A DNA stretch of 64,000 bases, taken from contig JBIOYR010000094.1 of assembly GCA_044870245.1 (NCBI GenBank), positions 1-64,000 of the forward strand, written 5' to 3'. The notes beneath the pieces were generated by a model, which saw only the letters and a list, made by a program, of their open reading frames with translations, did not search any database and was not told the origin of the DNA. Position numbers and translations under genes: made by a program. The stretch is from DATAFF01 sp044870245. GTDB taxonomy: Bacteria; Pseudomonadota; Alphaproteobacteria; Rhizobiales; Aestuariivirgaceae. Positions 33,775 to 42,790 of this stretch are shown here, one piece after another; positions within the stretch are counted from its first letter, which is position 1, and the number at the start of each line of letters is the position of its first letter.

Positions 33775-34890
33775 ATGGGACCTTATCCGCATGATGCACC
33801 GCCCCCGCGGATCTCCGACGACAATCCGATGGGCACCGACGGTTTCGAGTTCGTGGAGTTTGCCCATTCCGATCCTGGGGCCTTGGGCGCCCTCTTCGAG
33901 CTGATGGGCTTCGCCGCGGTGGCGCGCCACCGTTCGAAGGACGTGACCCTCTACCGCCAGGGCCACATCAACTATGTTCTCAATGCCGAGCCCGACAGCT
34001 TCGCGCGAAGCTTCGCCGCTCAGCATGGACCATGCGCCTGCGCCATCGGCTTCCGGGTGGTTGATGCCAAGCACGCCTTCGATCGCGCCATTCAACTGGG
34101 CGCGACGCCGGTGACCGGTCGGATCGGGCCGATGGAGCTCAACATTCCGGCGATCGAAGGGATCGGCGGCGCCCACATCTATTTCATCGACCGCTATGGC
34201 GACAAAGGCTCGATCTGGGACGTCGACTTCCGTTGGACCGGCGAGCGCGACCCGCAGCCCGCCGGCGCCGGGCTCTACTACATCGATCATCTCACCCACA
34301 ATGTATTCCGGGGTCGGATGGATTGGTGGGCCAATTGGTACGAGAAGTTCTTCAACTTTCGCCAGATCCGTTTCTTCGATATTTCCGGCAAGCATACCGG
34401 CCTTCATTCGCGCGCCATGACAAGCCCGTGCGGCAAGATTCGCATCCCCATCAATGAAAGCGCCGACGATAGGAGCCAGATCGAGGAGTATCTCAAGAGC
34501 TACAAGGGCGAGGGCATTCAGCACATCGCCTGCGGCTGCCACAACATCTATGAGACCGTCACCAAGCTTCGCGCCGACGGCTTGCGCTTCATGCCGTCGC
34601 CGCCGGCGGCCTATTACGAGAAGGTCGACGAACGGCTTCCCGGTCATGGCGAGCCGGTCGACCGTTTGCAGGAGCTCGGCATCATGATCGATGGCGAGGG
34701 CGTCGTCGGCGGCGGCGAGACCAAGGTGCTGCTGCAGATCTTCTCGCGCACCGTCATCGGACCGATCTTCTTCGAGTTCATCGAGCGGAAGGGCGATGAA
34801 GGCTTTGGCGAGGGCAACTTCCGTGCATTGTTTGAATCGATAGAAGAGGATCAGCTGCGCCGCGGCGTCATCGCGCCGCGCGTTGCCTGA
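33775..34890 (+). CDS. hppD: 4-hydroxyphenylpyruvate dioxygenase
   Basis: The protein has 371 residues with two vicinal-oxygen-chelate domains. Iron ligands are visible as the His in IDHLTHNV, the His in GIQHIACGC and the Glu in FFEFIERKG. The C-terminal segment GFGEGNFRALFESIEEDQ is a family signature. It converts 4-hydroxyphenylpyruvate to homogentisate in tyrosine catabolism. The ATG at 33775 is preceded by GAAGGTG; a GTG nine bases upstream is the alternative. hmgA begins 12 bases after the stop, so the two form an operon covering successive steps. Confidence 0.95.
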   Translation: MGPYPHDAPPPRISDDNPMGTDGFEFVEFAHSDPGALGALFELMGFAAVARHRSKDVTLYRQGHINYVLNAEPDSFARSFAAQHGPCACAIGFRVVDAKHAFDRAIQLGATPVTGRIGPMELNIPAIEGIGGAHIYFIDRYGDKGSIWDVDFRWTGERDPQPAGAGLYYIDHLTHNVFRGRMDWWANWYEKFFNFRQIRFFDISGKHTGLHSRAMTSPCGKIRIPINESADDRSQIEEYLKSYKGEGIQHIACGCHNIYETVTKLRADGLRFMPSPPAAYYEKVDERLPGHGEPVDRLQELGIMIDGEGVVGGGETKVLLQIFSRTVIGPIFFEFIERKGDEGFGEGNFRALFESIEEDQLRRGVIAPRVA

Positions 34891-34901
34891 AAGACAAGGC
34901 C

Positions 34902-36251
34902 ATGGTGACCAGCAACGATCAGGATCGGCACCGCTTCGGCCCGACGGCGGCGTCCGGCTATATGGCAGGCTTCGGCAACGACTTCGAGACCGAGGCCTTG
35001 CCGGGCGCTCTGCCGGTCGGCCAGAACTCGCCCCAGCGCTGCGCCTACGGCCTTTATGCCGAGCAGCTCTCGGGCTCTCCCTTCACCGCGCCGCGCGGCA
35101 TCAACGAGCGTTCCTGGCTCTACCGCATTCGACCCTCGGTCCGTCATCTCGGCAAGTTGTCTCCCCTCGCCATGCCCTATTGGCAGACCGCCCCGGCGCC
35201 CACCAGTCACCAGCTGCCGCTCGCCCAATTGCGGTGGAGCCCGATGGCGATTCCCAAGGAGCCCCTGACCTTCATCGAGGGCATGCGGACCCTCACCACC
35301 GCTGGCGATGCGCGAAGCCAGACCGGCCTGTCGACTGCCATCTATTTCGTGACCCGCAGCATGGTCGACGAATATTTCTTCAATGCCGACGGCGAGCTCC
35401 TGGTGGTGGCGCAGCAGGGCGGCCTTCGCTTCCTCACCGAGTTCGGTTTGATCGCCATCGAGCCTGGCGAGATCTGCATCATTCCCCGCGGCGTCAAGTT
35501 CAAGGTCGAGCTCGGCACCGGCACGGCGGCGGCGCGCGGCTATGTCTGCGAGAATTACAGCGGCAAGTTCACCCTTCCCAATCGCGGCCCGATCGGCGCC
35601 AACTGCCTCGCCAATCCGCGCGACTTCCAGACGCCGCTCGCCGCCTTCGAGGACAAGGACTCACCCTGCCGGGTGATCGTCAAATGGTGCGGCGCCTTCC
35701 ATTGCTGCGACATCGATCACTCGCCGCTCGATGTCGTTGCCTGGCACGGCAATTATGCTCCGTACAAATACGATCTCAGGCGCTTCTCGCCGGTCGGCGC
35801 GGTGCTGTTCGATCATCCCGACCCGTCGATCTTCACCGTGCTGACCGCTCCCTCGGGCGAGGAGGGCGTGGCCAATGTCGACTTCATCATCTTTCCGGAA
35901 CGCTGGCAGGTGGCGGAGCATTCCTTCCGTCCGCCCTGGTACCACATGAACATCATGAGCGAGTTCATGGGCCTGATCTTCGGCCAGTACGACGCCAAGG
36001 CCGAGGGCTTCGCGCCCGGTGGCGTCAGCCTGCACAATTGCATGCTGCCGCACGGGCCGGACAGCGCGGCCTTCGAGACCGCAAGCACCGTCGAGCTCAA
36101 GCCGATGAAGCTGTCCAACACGCTTGCCTTCATGTTCGAATCGCGCTTCCCGCAAGCGCCGACCGACTTCGCGGCGAAGAGCGACAGCCTGCAGCCCGAC
36201 TATGCCGCCTGCTGGGCCGGCCTCGGCAAGCGCTTCACCGGCAAGCCCTGA
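34902..36251 (+). CDS. hmgA: Homogentisate 1,2-dioxygenase
   Basis: The protein has 449 residues. The conserved N-terminus SGYMAGFGNDFETEALPGALP is typical of the family. Iron ligands lie in PWYHMNIMSEFMG (His, Glu) and MLPHGPD (His). It opens the ring of homogentisate to maleylacetoacetate. Maleylacetoacetate isomerase and fumarylacetoacetase are not in the window. Confidence 0.96.
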   Translation: MVTSNDQDRHRFGPTAASGYMAGFGNDFETEALPGALPVGQNSPQRCAYGLYAEQLSGSPFTAPRGINERSWLYRIRPSVRHLGKLSPLAMPYWQTAPAPTSHQLPLAQLRWSPMAIPKEPLTFIEGMRTLTTAGDARSQTGLSTAIYFVTRSMVDEYFFNADGELLVVAQQGGLRFLTEFGLIAIEPGEICIIPRGVKFKVELGTGTAAARGYVCENYSGKFTLPNRGPIGANCLANPRDFQTPLAAFEDKDSPCRVIVKWCGAFHCCDIDHSPLDVVAWHGNYAPYKYDLRRFSPVGAVLFDHPDPSIFTVLTAPSGEEGVANVDFIIFPERWQVAEHSFRPPWYHMNIMSEFMGLIFGQYDAKAEGFAPGGVSLHNCMLPHGPDSAAFETASTVELKPMKLSNTLAFMFESRFPQAPTDFAAKSDSLQPDYAACWAGLGKRFTGKP

Positions 36252-36322
36252 AGCGTGCTCTGAATGCCGTCACCGTTTCGCCGCCTTCCGGTGCTTTCTC
36301 AGGCACCGGGAGCGGAGAATCG

Positions 36323-37060
36323 ATGAATCGCGAATCGCTTCGCGCACTGCGCGAGATCATGTTCCAGGTCGCGGCCACGATCATGATCCCGCTCACGGTT
36401 GCCGGCATGGGCTGGTATTACACGCGCTGGCAGCAGAACCTCAACGACCTCAAGACCATGATCGATCTGGTCAGCGACGACAATGCCGAGCGCCGGAAAT
36501 ATGGCGTCGCCATGTTCGAGTATCTGTTGAAGAATGACAAGGTTCCGGTTGAATTCGTTGCCGCCCAGCTCGACTACGCCAACAACTCCTCCGATCAGGA
36601 CCTGTTGCCGCTGATGGAAGCCGCCCTGCTCAAGGCATCGCGCACCAATCCCGGCGTCTCGCAGGTCTATTCCGAGGCGATGGAGCGGCTGCCGAGCCGC
36701 ATCTTCGTCCATATACTCGGCGACGAGCAGCGCGCCTGCATGCGAAATCTGGTGGATGCGCTGAAGGACGGCGACAAGGCGACGATCACTGTTCCCTCGG
36801 TCGTCAAGGCCGAATGGGGCGGCGCCGCCAACGAGCTGCGCGTTCTGCGCGACAGTGATCTCGCCCGCGGCGCCCTGTTGCGCGATCTGTTCCAGAGCGT
36901 CGGATTTCCGGTCAGTCTCGTGGACCTCTCCGCCAGCTGGGACGGTGCGAAGAAAGTGAGGCCGAACACCTTCGAGCTGTGGTTCGGCGCAGGCGCGCCG
37001 CCGCCCATATGCACCGCTCCCGGGCCCGCAGCCGGCGCCAAGATCGGCGGCTCCGGCTAG
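36323..37060 (+). CDS. Hypothetical protein with a single N-terminal membrane helix
   Basis: The protein has 245 residues. One hydrophobic helix (about 12-31, FQVAATIMIPLTVAGMGWYY) is followed by an all-helical, HEAT-like stretch (about 38-130) and a mixed C-terminal domain that begins near a conserved-looking VDALKDGD. The end is a Pro/Ala/Gly tail. The helix may anchor it with the bulk on one side. AGCGGAGAAT precedes the ATG. It follows hmgA by 71 bases; relation to tyrosine catabolism is not apparent. Not recognised. Confidence 0.6.
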   Translation: MNRESLRALREIMFQVAATIMIPLTVAGMGWYYTRWQQNLNDLKTMIDLVSDDNAERRKYGVAMFEYLLKNDKVPVEFVAAQLDYANNSSDQDLLPLMEAALLKASRTNPGVSQVYSEAMERLPSRIFVHILGDEQRACMRNLVDALKDGDKATITVPSVVKAEWGGAANELRVLRDSDLARGALLRDLFQSVGFPVSLVDLSASWDGAKKVRPNTFELWFGAGAPPPICTAPGPAAGAKIGGSG

Positions 37061-37078
37061 CGCGCACCATTGAAAAGC

Positions 37079-37099
37079 GCGTCTTTACGCATGTTTTTT
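37079..37099 (+). terminator. Weak candidate terminator
   Basis: A four-base stem (GCGT-CTTT-ACGC) is followed after three bases by six T residues, 18 bases past the preceding stop. The stem is short, so this is only a candidate. Confidence 0.3.
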
Positions 37100-37187
37100 C
37101 CAAAAACCGCTTTCCAATTTTCCGCTCGATGTGATACTCGCCATGTCGGCTCACCGGTGATCATCACTGACAACGAAGGAGAAACTC

Positions 37188-37490
37188 ATGGCGGAAAAAG
37201 CCAAGACGACCATCGCGACGATGCCTCTATCCAAAATTGTCGCCGAGCTGGCTGAGAATCACGAAATGCCGAAGAAGCAGATGGCGGCGATCTTCGACGA
37301 CTTCATCACCACCACGGTGAAGAACCTGAAGAAGGGCAACAAGGTGCGGATCACCGGCCTCGGCATCCTGCAGGTTCGCAAGCGTCCCGCCCGGATGGGC
37401 CGCAACCCTGCAACCGGTGAGCAGATCAAGATCAAGGCCTCCAAGAAGGTCGCATTCCGCCCGGCCAAGGAACTCAAGGAAGCCGTCTGA
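37188..37490 (+). CDS. HU-family DNA-binding protein
   Basis: The protein has 100 residues. HU/IHF fold: N-terminal helices (LSKIVAELAENHEMPKKQM), the beta-arm with GNKVRITGLGILQVRKRPARMGRNP and the closing KVAFRPAKELKEAV. The N-terminus is about 8 residues longer than E. coli HU (KAKTTIATM). It binds and bends DNA non-specifically as a nucleoid protein. GAAGGAGA precedes the ATG. It is likely monocistronic with its own upstream region of 127 bases. Confidence 0.93.
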   Translation: MAEKAKTTIATMPLSKIVAELAENHEMPKKQMAAIFDDFITTTVKNLKKGNKVRITGLGILQVRKRPARMGRNPATGEQIKIKASKKVAFRPAKELKEAV

Positions 37491-37548
37491 TCTCTTGCAC
37501 CGGTTGAGCCACCCGTCCATTTCGCCTGCTATCTTGCAGCGTCGCTGA

Positions 37549-38328
37549 ATGCTTTCCGATCCGCAGACCTGGGCAAGCCTGCTGACGCTGACTTTGCTGG
37601 AAGTCGTCCTCAGCGTCGACAACATCGTTGTCATCGCCGTGCTCGTTGCCAAGCTCCCGCCGGAGCAGCGCGCCCGCGCCCGCTATATCGGCATGACGCT
37701 GGCGATCATTCCACGCGTGATCTTTCTTGCCTTCATCACCTGGATCATCGGCCTCACCGAGCCGTTGATCACCGTGTTCGGCCACGGTTTCTCGGGCCGC
37801 GATCTCATTCTCGGAGCAGGCGGGCTGTTTCTGATCTACAAGGCGACCGCCGAGATGCATGAGAGTCTCGAGGGCGGCGACAAGGAGATCACGGCGAAGG
37901 GCTATGCGAGCTTCGCCGGGGTGATCACCCAGATCGCGCTGATCGACATCGTCTTTTCGATCGATTCGGTGATCACCGCCGTCGGCATGGCCAACGAGAT
38001 CTGGATCATGATCACCGCGGTGGTCCTGGCGATGATCGTCCTCATGGTCGCGTCGGGGCCGGTTGCCAAATTCGTCGACAACCATCCGACGATCAAGATT
38101 CTCGCCCTCGGCTTCCTGTTGATGATCGGCATGGCCCTGATGGCCGACAGCGTCGGCTTCCACGTGCCGAAGGGCTACATCTATTCCGCGATGCTGTTCT
38201 CGATCTTCATCGAAGCGATGAACATGCTCTACCGCCGGCGTGCCGGCCCGCTCAATCCGACCGGCTACCTGCCGCGCCGCCCGCCGCCCTATGTGGAGCG
38301 GCAGGAGGAGAAGGAAGACGGGCAATAG
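37549..38328 (+). CDS. TerC family membrane protein
   Basis: The protein has 259 residues with seven hydrophobic helices. The two family signatures are EVVLSVDNIVVIAVL and DIVFSIDSVITAVG, which carry the acidic residues thought to bind metal. TerC-type proteins export or metallate with manganese and are linked to tellurite resistance. No ter operon accompanies it. The last codon CAA is followed by the TAG of heptamer repeat copy 5. Confidence 0.9.
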   Translation: MLSDPQTWASLLTLTLLEVVLSVDNIVVIAVLVAKLPPEQRARARYIGMTLAIIPRVIFLAFITWIIGLTEPLITVFGHGFSGRDLILGAGGLFLIYKATAEMHESLEGGDKEITAKGYASFAGVITQIALIDIVFSIDSVITAVGMANEIWIMITAVVLAMIVLMVASGPVAKFVDNHPTIKILALGFLLMIGMALMADSVGFHVPKGYIYSAMLFSIFIEAMNMLYRRRAGPLNPTGYLPRRPPPYVERQEEKEDGQ

Positions 38329-38370
38329 GCATTAGGCAGTAGGCAGCAACTCTTCCCTACTGCCTACCTA
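38326..38370. repeat. Heptamer hairpin repeat, copy 5 (between convergent genes)
   Basis: The left arm is TAGGCATTAGGCAGTAGGCAG and the right arm CTACTGCCTACCTA. The centre is AACTCTTCCC, the reverse complement of the GGGAAG core seen in other copies, so this copy is inverted relative to them. It supplies the stop codons of both terC and tctA. Confidence 0.9.
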
Positions 38371-39873
38371 CTCCTCCTCCACGAACACCTGCTCGCGCTT
38401 GCGCGACACCGCCGGCAGGAAGGTGATCACCAGCACCAGCGCTGCAATGAACAGAAGGCTTGCCGACAGCGGACGCCGTACGAACACCGTCCAATCGCCG
38501 TGGCTGATGATCATCGCGCGCCTGAGATGCTCCTCGAGCAGCGGCCCGAGCACGAAGCCGAGGAGCAGCGGTGCCGGCTCGCTGCCGAGCTTGACCAGCA
38601 CATAGCCGAGAAAGCCGAATCCGGCGACCGTATAGAGGTCGAAGCTGTTGTTGTTGACGCTGTAGACGCCGATCGACGAGAAGGCGATGATCGCCGGAAA
38701 CAGCACATAATAGGGGATCGTCAGCATCCTGACCCACATGCCGACCAGCGGCAGGTTGAGCAGAACCAGCATCAGGTTCCCCACCCACATGGAGGCGATC
38801 ACGCCCCAGAACAGCTGCGGCTCCTCGGTCGCGACCTTCGGTCCAGGCGTGATTCCCTGAATGATCAGTGCACCGATCATCAGCGCCATCACCGGATTGG
38901 CTGGAATGCCGAGGGTGAGCATCGGGATGAACGAGGTCTGCGCCCCGGCATTGTTGGCCGCCTCCGGCGCCGCCACCCCTTCGATCGCACCCTTGCCGAA
39001 CCGCTCCGGCGTGCGCGACAGCCGCTTCTCCACGGTGTAGGCGGCGAACGAGGCGAGGATCGCCCCGCCACCCGGGAGAATGCCGAGGATCGCCCCGAGC
39101 GAGGTGCCTCTGACGATCGGCGCCGCGACCGCCTTGAGATCGGCGATGGTCGGCATGAGGCCGGTCACCCGCTTCACCGCCACCGCCCGGTCATGCTCGT
39201 TCTCGAGATTGCGCAGGATCTCGGCAAGCCCGAACACGCCGACCGCGACCGCAACGAAGCTGAGGCCGTCCGCCAGCTCCGGCAGGTCCATGGTGAAGCG
39301 CGGCGTGCCGGTATAGATGTCGGTCCCGACCAGCCCGAGCAGCAGCCCGAGCACGATCATCGCCAGCGCTTTCAGGATCGAGCCATGGGCCAGCGCCACC
39401 GAGCAGACGAGCCCCAGCACCATCAGCGAGAAATACTCCGCCGCGCCGAATTTGAGCGCCATGCGCGACAGCGGCGGAGCAAACAGCGCGAGCAGGATCG
39501 TCGCGACGGTGCCGGCGAAGAAGGAGGAGATGGCAGCAGTCGCCAGCGCCGGCCCGGCGCGTCCCTGGCGCGCCATCTGATAGCCGTCAATGGCGGTGAC
39601 CGCGGATGATGATTCGCCCGGCAGGTTGATGAGGATCGCCGTCGTGGAGCCGCCATATTGCGCGCCGTACTAAATTCCGGCGAGCATGATTAGCGCCGTT
39701 GCGGGAGAGAAGGCGAAGGTGATCGGCAGCAGCATGGCGATGGTGGCGGTCGGGCCGATGCCCGGCAAGACCCCGATCAGCGTGCCGAGCAGCACGCCGA
39801 CAAAGCAGTAGAACAGATTGACCGGCAGGAGAGCGGTGGAGAATCCGAGCGCGAGATTGTCGAGGAGCTCCAT
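38368..39873 (-). pseudogene. tctA: tctA, tripartite tricarboxylate transporter large subunit, interrupted by an amber codon
   Basis: The two halves are in the same frame and together make 501 codons, normal TctA length. The first 67 residues (MELLDNLALGFSTALLPV...ALIMLAGI) end at a TAG at 39670-39672. Immediately after it the conserved YGAQYGGSTTAILINLPGE continues and the rest is intact, including the many membrane helices and a normal stop. The conserved motif is GIYYGAQYGG, so a TAC/TAT Tyr codon has become TAG. This is either a recent nonsense mutation, a sequencing error, or a suppressed codon. TctA is the 12-helix permease of the TctABC importer for citrate-like acids. tctB and tctC upstream look intact. 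Confidence 0.88.
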
Positions 39874-39883
39874 CGGTCATGTC

Positions 39884-40339
39884 TCAGAAGGAAAGCCACG
39901 GCCCGCGCAGCGGGATGGGCAGGCCGAGCCCATAGCTGAACACCAGAACGCAGAAGATGGTGAGGCCGAGCGTCAGCAGGCCGGCGAGCACCAGCCCGGC
40001 GCGCTGGCTGGCAAAGGTCGATACCGCGATCGCCAAGGCCACCGCGCCGATGAGGCCGAGCCCCCGGACAGTGACGCCGAACAGCACCGGGGCGGCAAGA
40101 ATGAGCACGAGGCCCCGCCATGGCACCGTGCCGATCGGTTCCTCGGCGGTGAAGAACGCCTGCACCGCGATCGCAATGCCGAGCAGCATCAGCACCGATG
40201 CAAGGATGAGCGGGAACAGTCCGGGCCCCATGCGCTGCGAGGTCCCCATGTCGAGCCCGCGCGCAGCGATCACGAAGCCCGCCCCGATCAGCGCGAAGAT
40301 GGCGCCGAGCAGCAGGCCACGATGGTTGATCCGTTCCAC
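39884..40339 (-). CDS. tctB: Tripartite tricarboxylate transporter small membrane subunit TctB
   Basis: The protein has 151 residues from the GTG at 40339, which has a GAGGG site upstream. Four hydrophobic helices with the typical N-terminal GAIFALIGAGFVIAARGLDMGT and RMGPGLFPLILA motif identify TctB. It forms the membrane complex with TctA. It lies between tctC (51 bases upstream) and tctA (10 bases downstream). Confidence 0.88.
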   Translation of the reverse strand: MERINHRGLLLGAIFALIGAGFVIAARGLDMGTSQRMGPGLFPLILASVLMLLGIAIAVQAFFTAEEPIGTVPWRGLVLILAAPVLFGVTVRGLGLIGAVALAIAVSTFASQRAGLVLAGLLTLGLTIFCVLVFSYGLGLPIPLRGPWLSF

Positions 40340-40390
40340 GCACACCCTCGAACAGGAGGTCGCCGCCGGGCGGTGACCCCCTCGCAATGC

Positions 40391-41353
40391 TCAGTCGGCA
40401 TATTGCCCGTTGGCCTCGATCACCGGCCGCCAGCGGTCGATCTCGCTCTTGAGCTTCGCCTCGAGCGCCGCCGGCTGCGCCTGGTCCGGCGGCACCGGCG
40501 CCGTGCCGAGGCTGGCAAAGCGGCTCTTCACCGTCTCGTCCTGCAGCGCCTTCTGCAGCGATGCGGCAAGCCGGTCGACCACCTCCTTGGGTGTTCCCTT
40601 CGGCGCATAAAGGCCATGCCAGATCGCCACGTCGATATCGAGACCCTGCTCCTTGGCGGTGGGCACATCGGGCAGCGCCGCGAGGCGCTCCGGCGAGGTC
40701 GTGGCATAGGCCTTGATCTCGCCGGCCTTGATCTGATTGGTGGTCTTGGTGGTCTGGTCGCACAGCAGATCGACCTGGCCGCCCATCAGATCGGTGAGCG
40801 CCGGCCCGGTTCCCTTGTAGGGCACGGTGGTCACCGGCGTCCCGATCTTGCTCATGAACAGCATGCCGCACAGATGCGACGCCGCGCCGACGCCGGCATG
40901 GGCGTAGGTGACCTTGTCCTTGTTGGCCTTGACATAGTCCATCAACGCCTTGAGGTCGTTGGGCTCGAGGTCCTTGCGGCCGACAAGGACCATCGGCACC
41001 TCGGTGACCAGCCCGATATACGCGAAATCCTCGAGCGGCTTGTAGGCAAGCTTGCGGTAGAGGGTCGCCGAGGTTGCCATGCCGATATGGTGAAGCAGGA
41101 GCGTGTAGCCGTCCGGCGCCGCCTTGGCGACCCGGCCGGCGCCGAGCGTGCCGCCGGCGCCCGTCGCATTCTCCACCAGGACCTGCTGGCCGAGATCCTT
41201 GCTCATCGCTTCCGCCACCAGCCGGGTCACCGTGTCGGTGGGGCCGCCGGCCGAGAACGGCACCACGATGGTGATGGGACGTTCCGGATAGCTCTGCGCC
41301 GCTGCCAGCGACGGCAGCAGCACGATGAAGATGGCGATCAGAAATCTACGCAT
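40391..41353 (-). CDS. tctC: Tripartite tricarboxylate transporter substrate-binding protein TctC
   Basis: The protein has 320 residues. Signal peptide ends at about AAAQS (20). The Bug/TctC family signatures YPERPITIVVPFSAGGPTD and LTDLMGGQVDLLCD are present. It is a periplasmic receptor that delivers carboxylated substrates to TctAB; the ligand cannot be deduced. GGGAGGTG precedes the ATG. It is the first gene of tctCBA, divergent from the RND operon, with 193 bases between that contain two palindromes. Confidence 0.92.
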   Translation of the reverse strand: MRRFLIAIFIVLLPSLAAAQSYPERPITIVVPFSAGGPTDTVTRLVAEAMSKDLGQQVLVENATGAGGTLGAGRVAKAAPDGYTLLLHHIGMATSATLYRKLAYKPLEDFAYIGLVTEVPMVLVGRKDLEPNDLKALMDYVKANKDKVTYAHAGVGAASHLCGMLFMSKIGTPVTTVPYKGTGPALTDLMGGQVDLLCDQTTKTTNQIKAGEIKAYATTSPERLAALPDVPTAKEQGLDIDVAIWHGLYAPKGTPKEVVDRLAASLQKALQDETVKSRFASLGTAPVPPDQAQPAALEAKLKSEIDRWRPVIEANGQYAD

Positions 41354-41422
41354 GACACCTCCCTGCAATTTTTCTTCGTCCGAGCCCTGTAAACTGGGCC
41401 GGGCATCTTTGTGTTCTACCAT

Positions 41423-41439
41423 CTCCCGAAAATCGGGAG
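41423..41439. promoter_or_regulatory. Palindrome CTCCCGA-AAA-TCGGGAG
   Basis: Perfect seven-base arms around AAA lie 70 bases upstream of the tctC start on the minus strand and 108 bases before the efflux gene. It may be an operator for either divergent operon. There is no T-run, so a terminator is unlikely. Confidence 0.5.
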
Positions 41440-41490
41440 GGGGCAACAGGGGATCGCGGGACGGGTTGACGTTCCGCAACATGAATTCCC

Positions 41491-41509
41491 GTTCACCTCG
41501 CCGGTGAAC
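41491..41509. promoter_or_regulatory. Operator-like palindrome GTTCACC-N5-GGTGAAC
   Basis: A perfect 7+7 inverted repeat is centred 47 bases before the start of the efflux adaptor gene, with TATATG 3 bases further on. Its size and position resemble TetR/AcrR-family operators of RND efflux operons (inference). No TetR gene is in the window. Confidence 0.55.
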
Positions 41510-41546
41510 GCAGTATATGAAGGAACGGAAGCCAAAGGAGAACGGG

Positions 41547-42785
41547 ATGGAGGATTCCCCTCTGCCTGACAAGCCCGGCACGGTCGCCAACCCGTCGGCC
41601 GCCCCGCCACGTCGCCGGTGGGCCATATCGGTTGCCGCCGTCCTGCTTCTGCTGGCTGCCTCGGCCGCCGCCTGGCTCTGGCTCGGTCAGCCCGCCGGCC
41701 CGACCGCCGGGGCGCCGCCGCCGAACCCGCCCAAGGTCACCGTCGCCAAGCCGGTGGTGAAGAACATCGTCGAATGGGACGACTTCACCGGCCGCTTCGA
41801 GGCGACCGAGGATGTTGCGGTGCGCTCGCGGGTGACCGGCTATCTCGAGGAGATCCACTTCAAGGACGGCTCCATCATCAAGAAGGGCGACCTGCTCTTC
41901 ACCATCGATCCCCGTTCCTTCCAGGCAGCCGCCGACGAGGCGAACGCCCGCCTCGAAATTGCCAAGACCACCCTCGACCTGGCGAGCCAGGAGCTCCAGC
42001 GCGCCGAGGGATTGCGCCAGGGCGTCGAGATCTCCCAGTCGGTGCTCGATCAGCGCCGCCAGCAGTTTCTGTCCGGCAAGGCCGAGGTCCAGGCCGCCAC
42101 CGCCGCCCTGCAGCAGGCGCGGCTCAATCTCGAATACACCAAGATCGCCGCCCCGATCAGCGGCCGCACCAGCCATCGGATGCTGTCGGTGGGCAACCTG
42201 GTCAATGCCAATGAAACCATCCTGACCACCATCGTCGCTCTCAATCCGATCTACTTCTATTTCGATGTCGACGAGCGCTCCTACATCGCCTATGCCCGGA
42301 TGGCGCTCCAGGGCGAGCGCCCATCCGGGCGCGACAATGCCTATGAGGTCCGCATGGTCGTCCCGGGCGATCCCAAGGAGAGCCGCATCGGCCACATCAA
42401 CTTCGTCGACAACCGGATCGACAGCGCCACCGGCACCATGCGGGGCAGGGCGATCTTCGACAATCCCGACCTCTTCCTGCAGCCCGGCATGTTCGGTCGC
42501 ATCTCGATCCCGGGTTCCGGCAATCACCAGGCGGTGCTCATTCCCGACGAGGCGATCGGCAGCGATCAGGACCGGCGCATCGTCTATGTCGTCGGCCCCG
42601 GCAACAAGATTTCCATCAAGGCGATCCGCCCCGGCCCGAAGGTCGACGGCTATCGGGTCGTGCGCCGCGGCCTGTCGGGCGACGAGACCATCGTGGTCGA
42701 CGGCATCGTCAGGGCGCGTCCCGGCGCGGCGGTCACCCCCGAGCCCACCACCCTGCCGCCGGTGGCGGCGTCCCTCGCTCAGTAG
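41547..42785 (+). CDS. RND efflux periplasmic adaptor (AcrA/MexA-like)
   Basis: The protein has 412 residues. N-terminal membrane segment (about 24-45) after a proline-rich start, with no lipobox Cys. Barrel-sandwich (lipoyl) half motifs RSRVTGYLEEIHFKDGSIIKKGDLLF and APISGRTSHRMLSVGNLV flank a helical hairpin (about 125-190). The beta-barrel and membrane-proximal domains follow. It links the inner-membrane pump to an outer-membrane channel. AAAGGAGA precedes the ATG. The pump gene begins six bases after its stop. No TolC-type gene follows. Confidence 0.92.
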   Translation: MEDSPLPDKPGTVANPSAAPPRRRWAISVAAVLLLLAASAAAWLWLGQPAGPTAGAPPPNPPKVTVAKPVVKNIVEWDDFTGRFEATEDVAVRSRVTGYLEEIHFKDGSIIKKGDLLFTIDPRSFQAAADEANARLEIAKTTLDLASQELQRAEGLRQGVEISQSVLDQRRQQFLSGKAEVQAATAALQQARLNLEYTKIAAPISGRTSHRMLSVGNLVNANETILTTIVALNPIYFYFDVDERSYIAYARMALQGERPSGRDNAYEVRMVVPGDPKESRIGHINFVDNRIDSATGTMRGRAIFDNPDLFLQPGMFGRISIPGSGNHQAVLIPDEAIGSDQDRRIVYVVGPGNKISIKAIRPGPKVDGYRVVRRGLSGDETIVVDGIVRARPGAAVTPEPTTLPPVAASLAQ

Positions 42786-42790
42786 CGCCG

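Noticed and set aside
34883..37060. Single 725-codon frame spanning hmgA and the next gene
   Set aside because: The first two thirds are the wrong frame of hmgA. Only the part from 36323 is a plausible gene.
39670..39672. Programmed read-through or recoding (pyrrolysine-type) of the tctA amber codon
   Set aside because: The codon sits at a conserved Tyr position with no recoding structure visible and no reason for a special residue. A mutation or an error is simpler.
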